From: Paulinella micropora | Lineage: Eukaryota; Cercozoa; Imbricatea; Euglyphida | Direction: 5' to 3' | NCBI GenBank assembly: GCA_009731375.1 | Contig: BJOX01000330.1 | Span: 196,247 to 235,277, forward strand | DNA: 39,031 nt | Position numbers and translations under genes: made by a program | Shown here: positions 38,962 through 39,031 of the stretch, piece by piece | Position numbering within the stretch: position 1 is the first letter of the stretch | How the letters are laid out: every line of letters begins with the position of its first letter | The notes under the pieces: generated by a model | What the model was told of the DNA's origin: nothing | Databases searched by the model: none | The model's input: the letters and a program-made list of their open reading frames with translations, nothing else

Positions 38962-39031
<70 letters not shown>
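38718..39031. other. Host DNA right of the insertion, ending in an ATT microsatellite
   Basis: Unique sequence without a recognisable gene to about 38950, then TTC and ATT triplets to the end of the window. Confidence 0.7.

Overview
The window is eukaryotic, probably from a microalga or another unicellular protist. Its flanks are dominated by long microsatellites, decayed mobile-element genes and small GT-AG introns. Inserted in them is one nearly intact Polinton-like virus (PLV). The organism cannot be named from the sequence alone.

Bases 1 to about 6575 are almost pure low-complexity DNA in serial blocks: GGA/GAA, GTAA, CATAA, ACAT, CAAT/CAAC/CATC, CCA then TAC, GA, TAGG. Bases 6576-17789 hold several degraded genes. 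On the minus strand there is a methyltransferase-like gene with two recognisable introns (about 7780-9400) and a coiled-coil ORF (9702-10286). On the plus strand there is a Gag-like Cys-rich remnant (12311-14421) between two ~200-bp direct repeats. On the minus strand there is also a frameshifted transposase-like gene (about 15290-17394).

Bases 17796-38711 (20.9 kb) form a complete element. It has ~308-bp near-identical terminal inverted repeats and a perfect 6-bp target-site duplication, TATGCG, on both sides. The left arm (plus strand) carries a zinc-finger protein, a small basic coiled-coil protein and a large fusion of protein-primed-type DNA polymerase B with an SF1 (Pif1/RecD-like) helicase. 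The middle is a mostly minus-strand morphogenesis block: lipase, DUF3223-like protein, a virion surface protein, double jelly-roll major capsid, penton/minor capsid, adenain-type protease with a long N-terminal extension, a basic pX/pVI-like protein, packaging ATPase, a small protein, a two-TM membrane protein and a very long repeat fibre ending in a phage-type S74 chaperone. The right arm carries small accessory genes and an rve-type integrase whose C-terminus runs into the right repeat.

Together the genes cover integration, DNA replication, packaging, capsid assembly and maturation, membrane or host entry, and receptor binding, so this is an endogenised virus rather than a simple transposon. 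Two lesions suggest it may be inactive as assembled: a +1 frameshift in the integrase and an in-frame TAG in the fibre. Three 10-N assembly gaps fall inside viral genes (polymerase, capsid, protease). The most novel-looking layer is regulatory. Late genes share a TATA-plus-motif promoter followed by an inverted repeat next to the ATG, and the arms of that repeat differ from gene to gene but stay complementary. A 23-bp palindromic motif is also perfectly shared by two distant genes.
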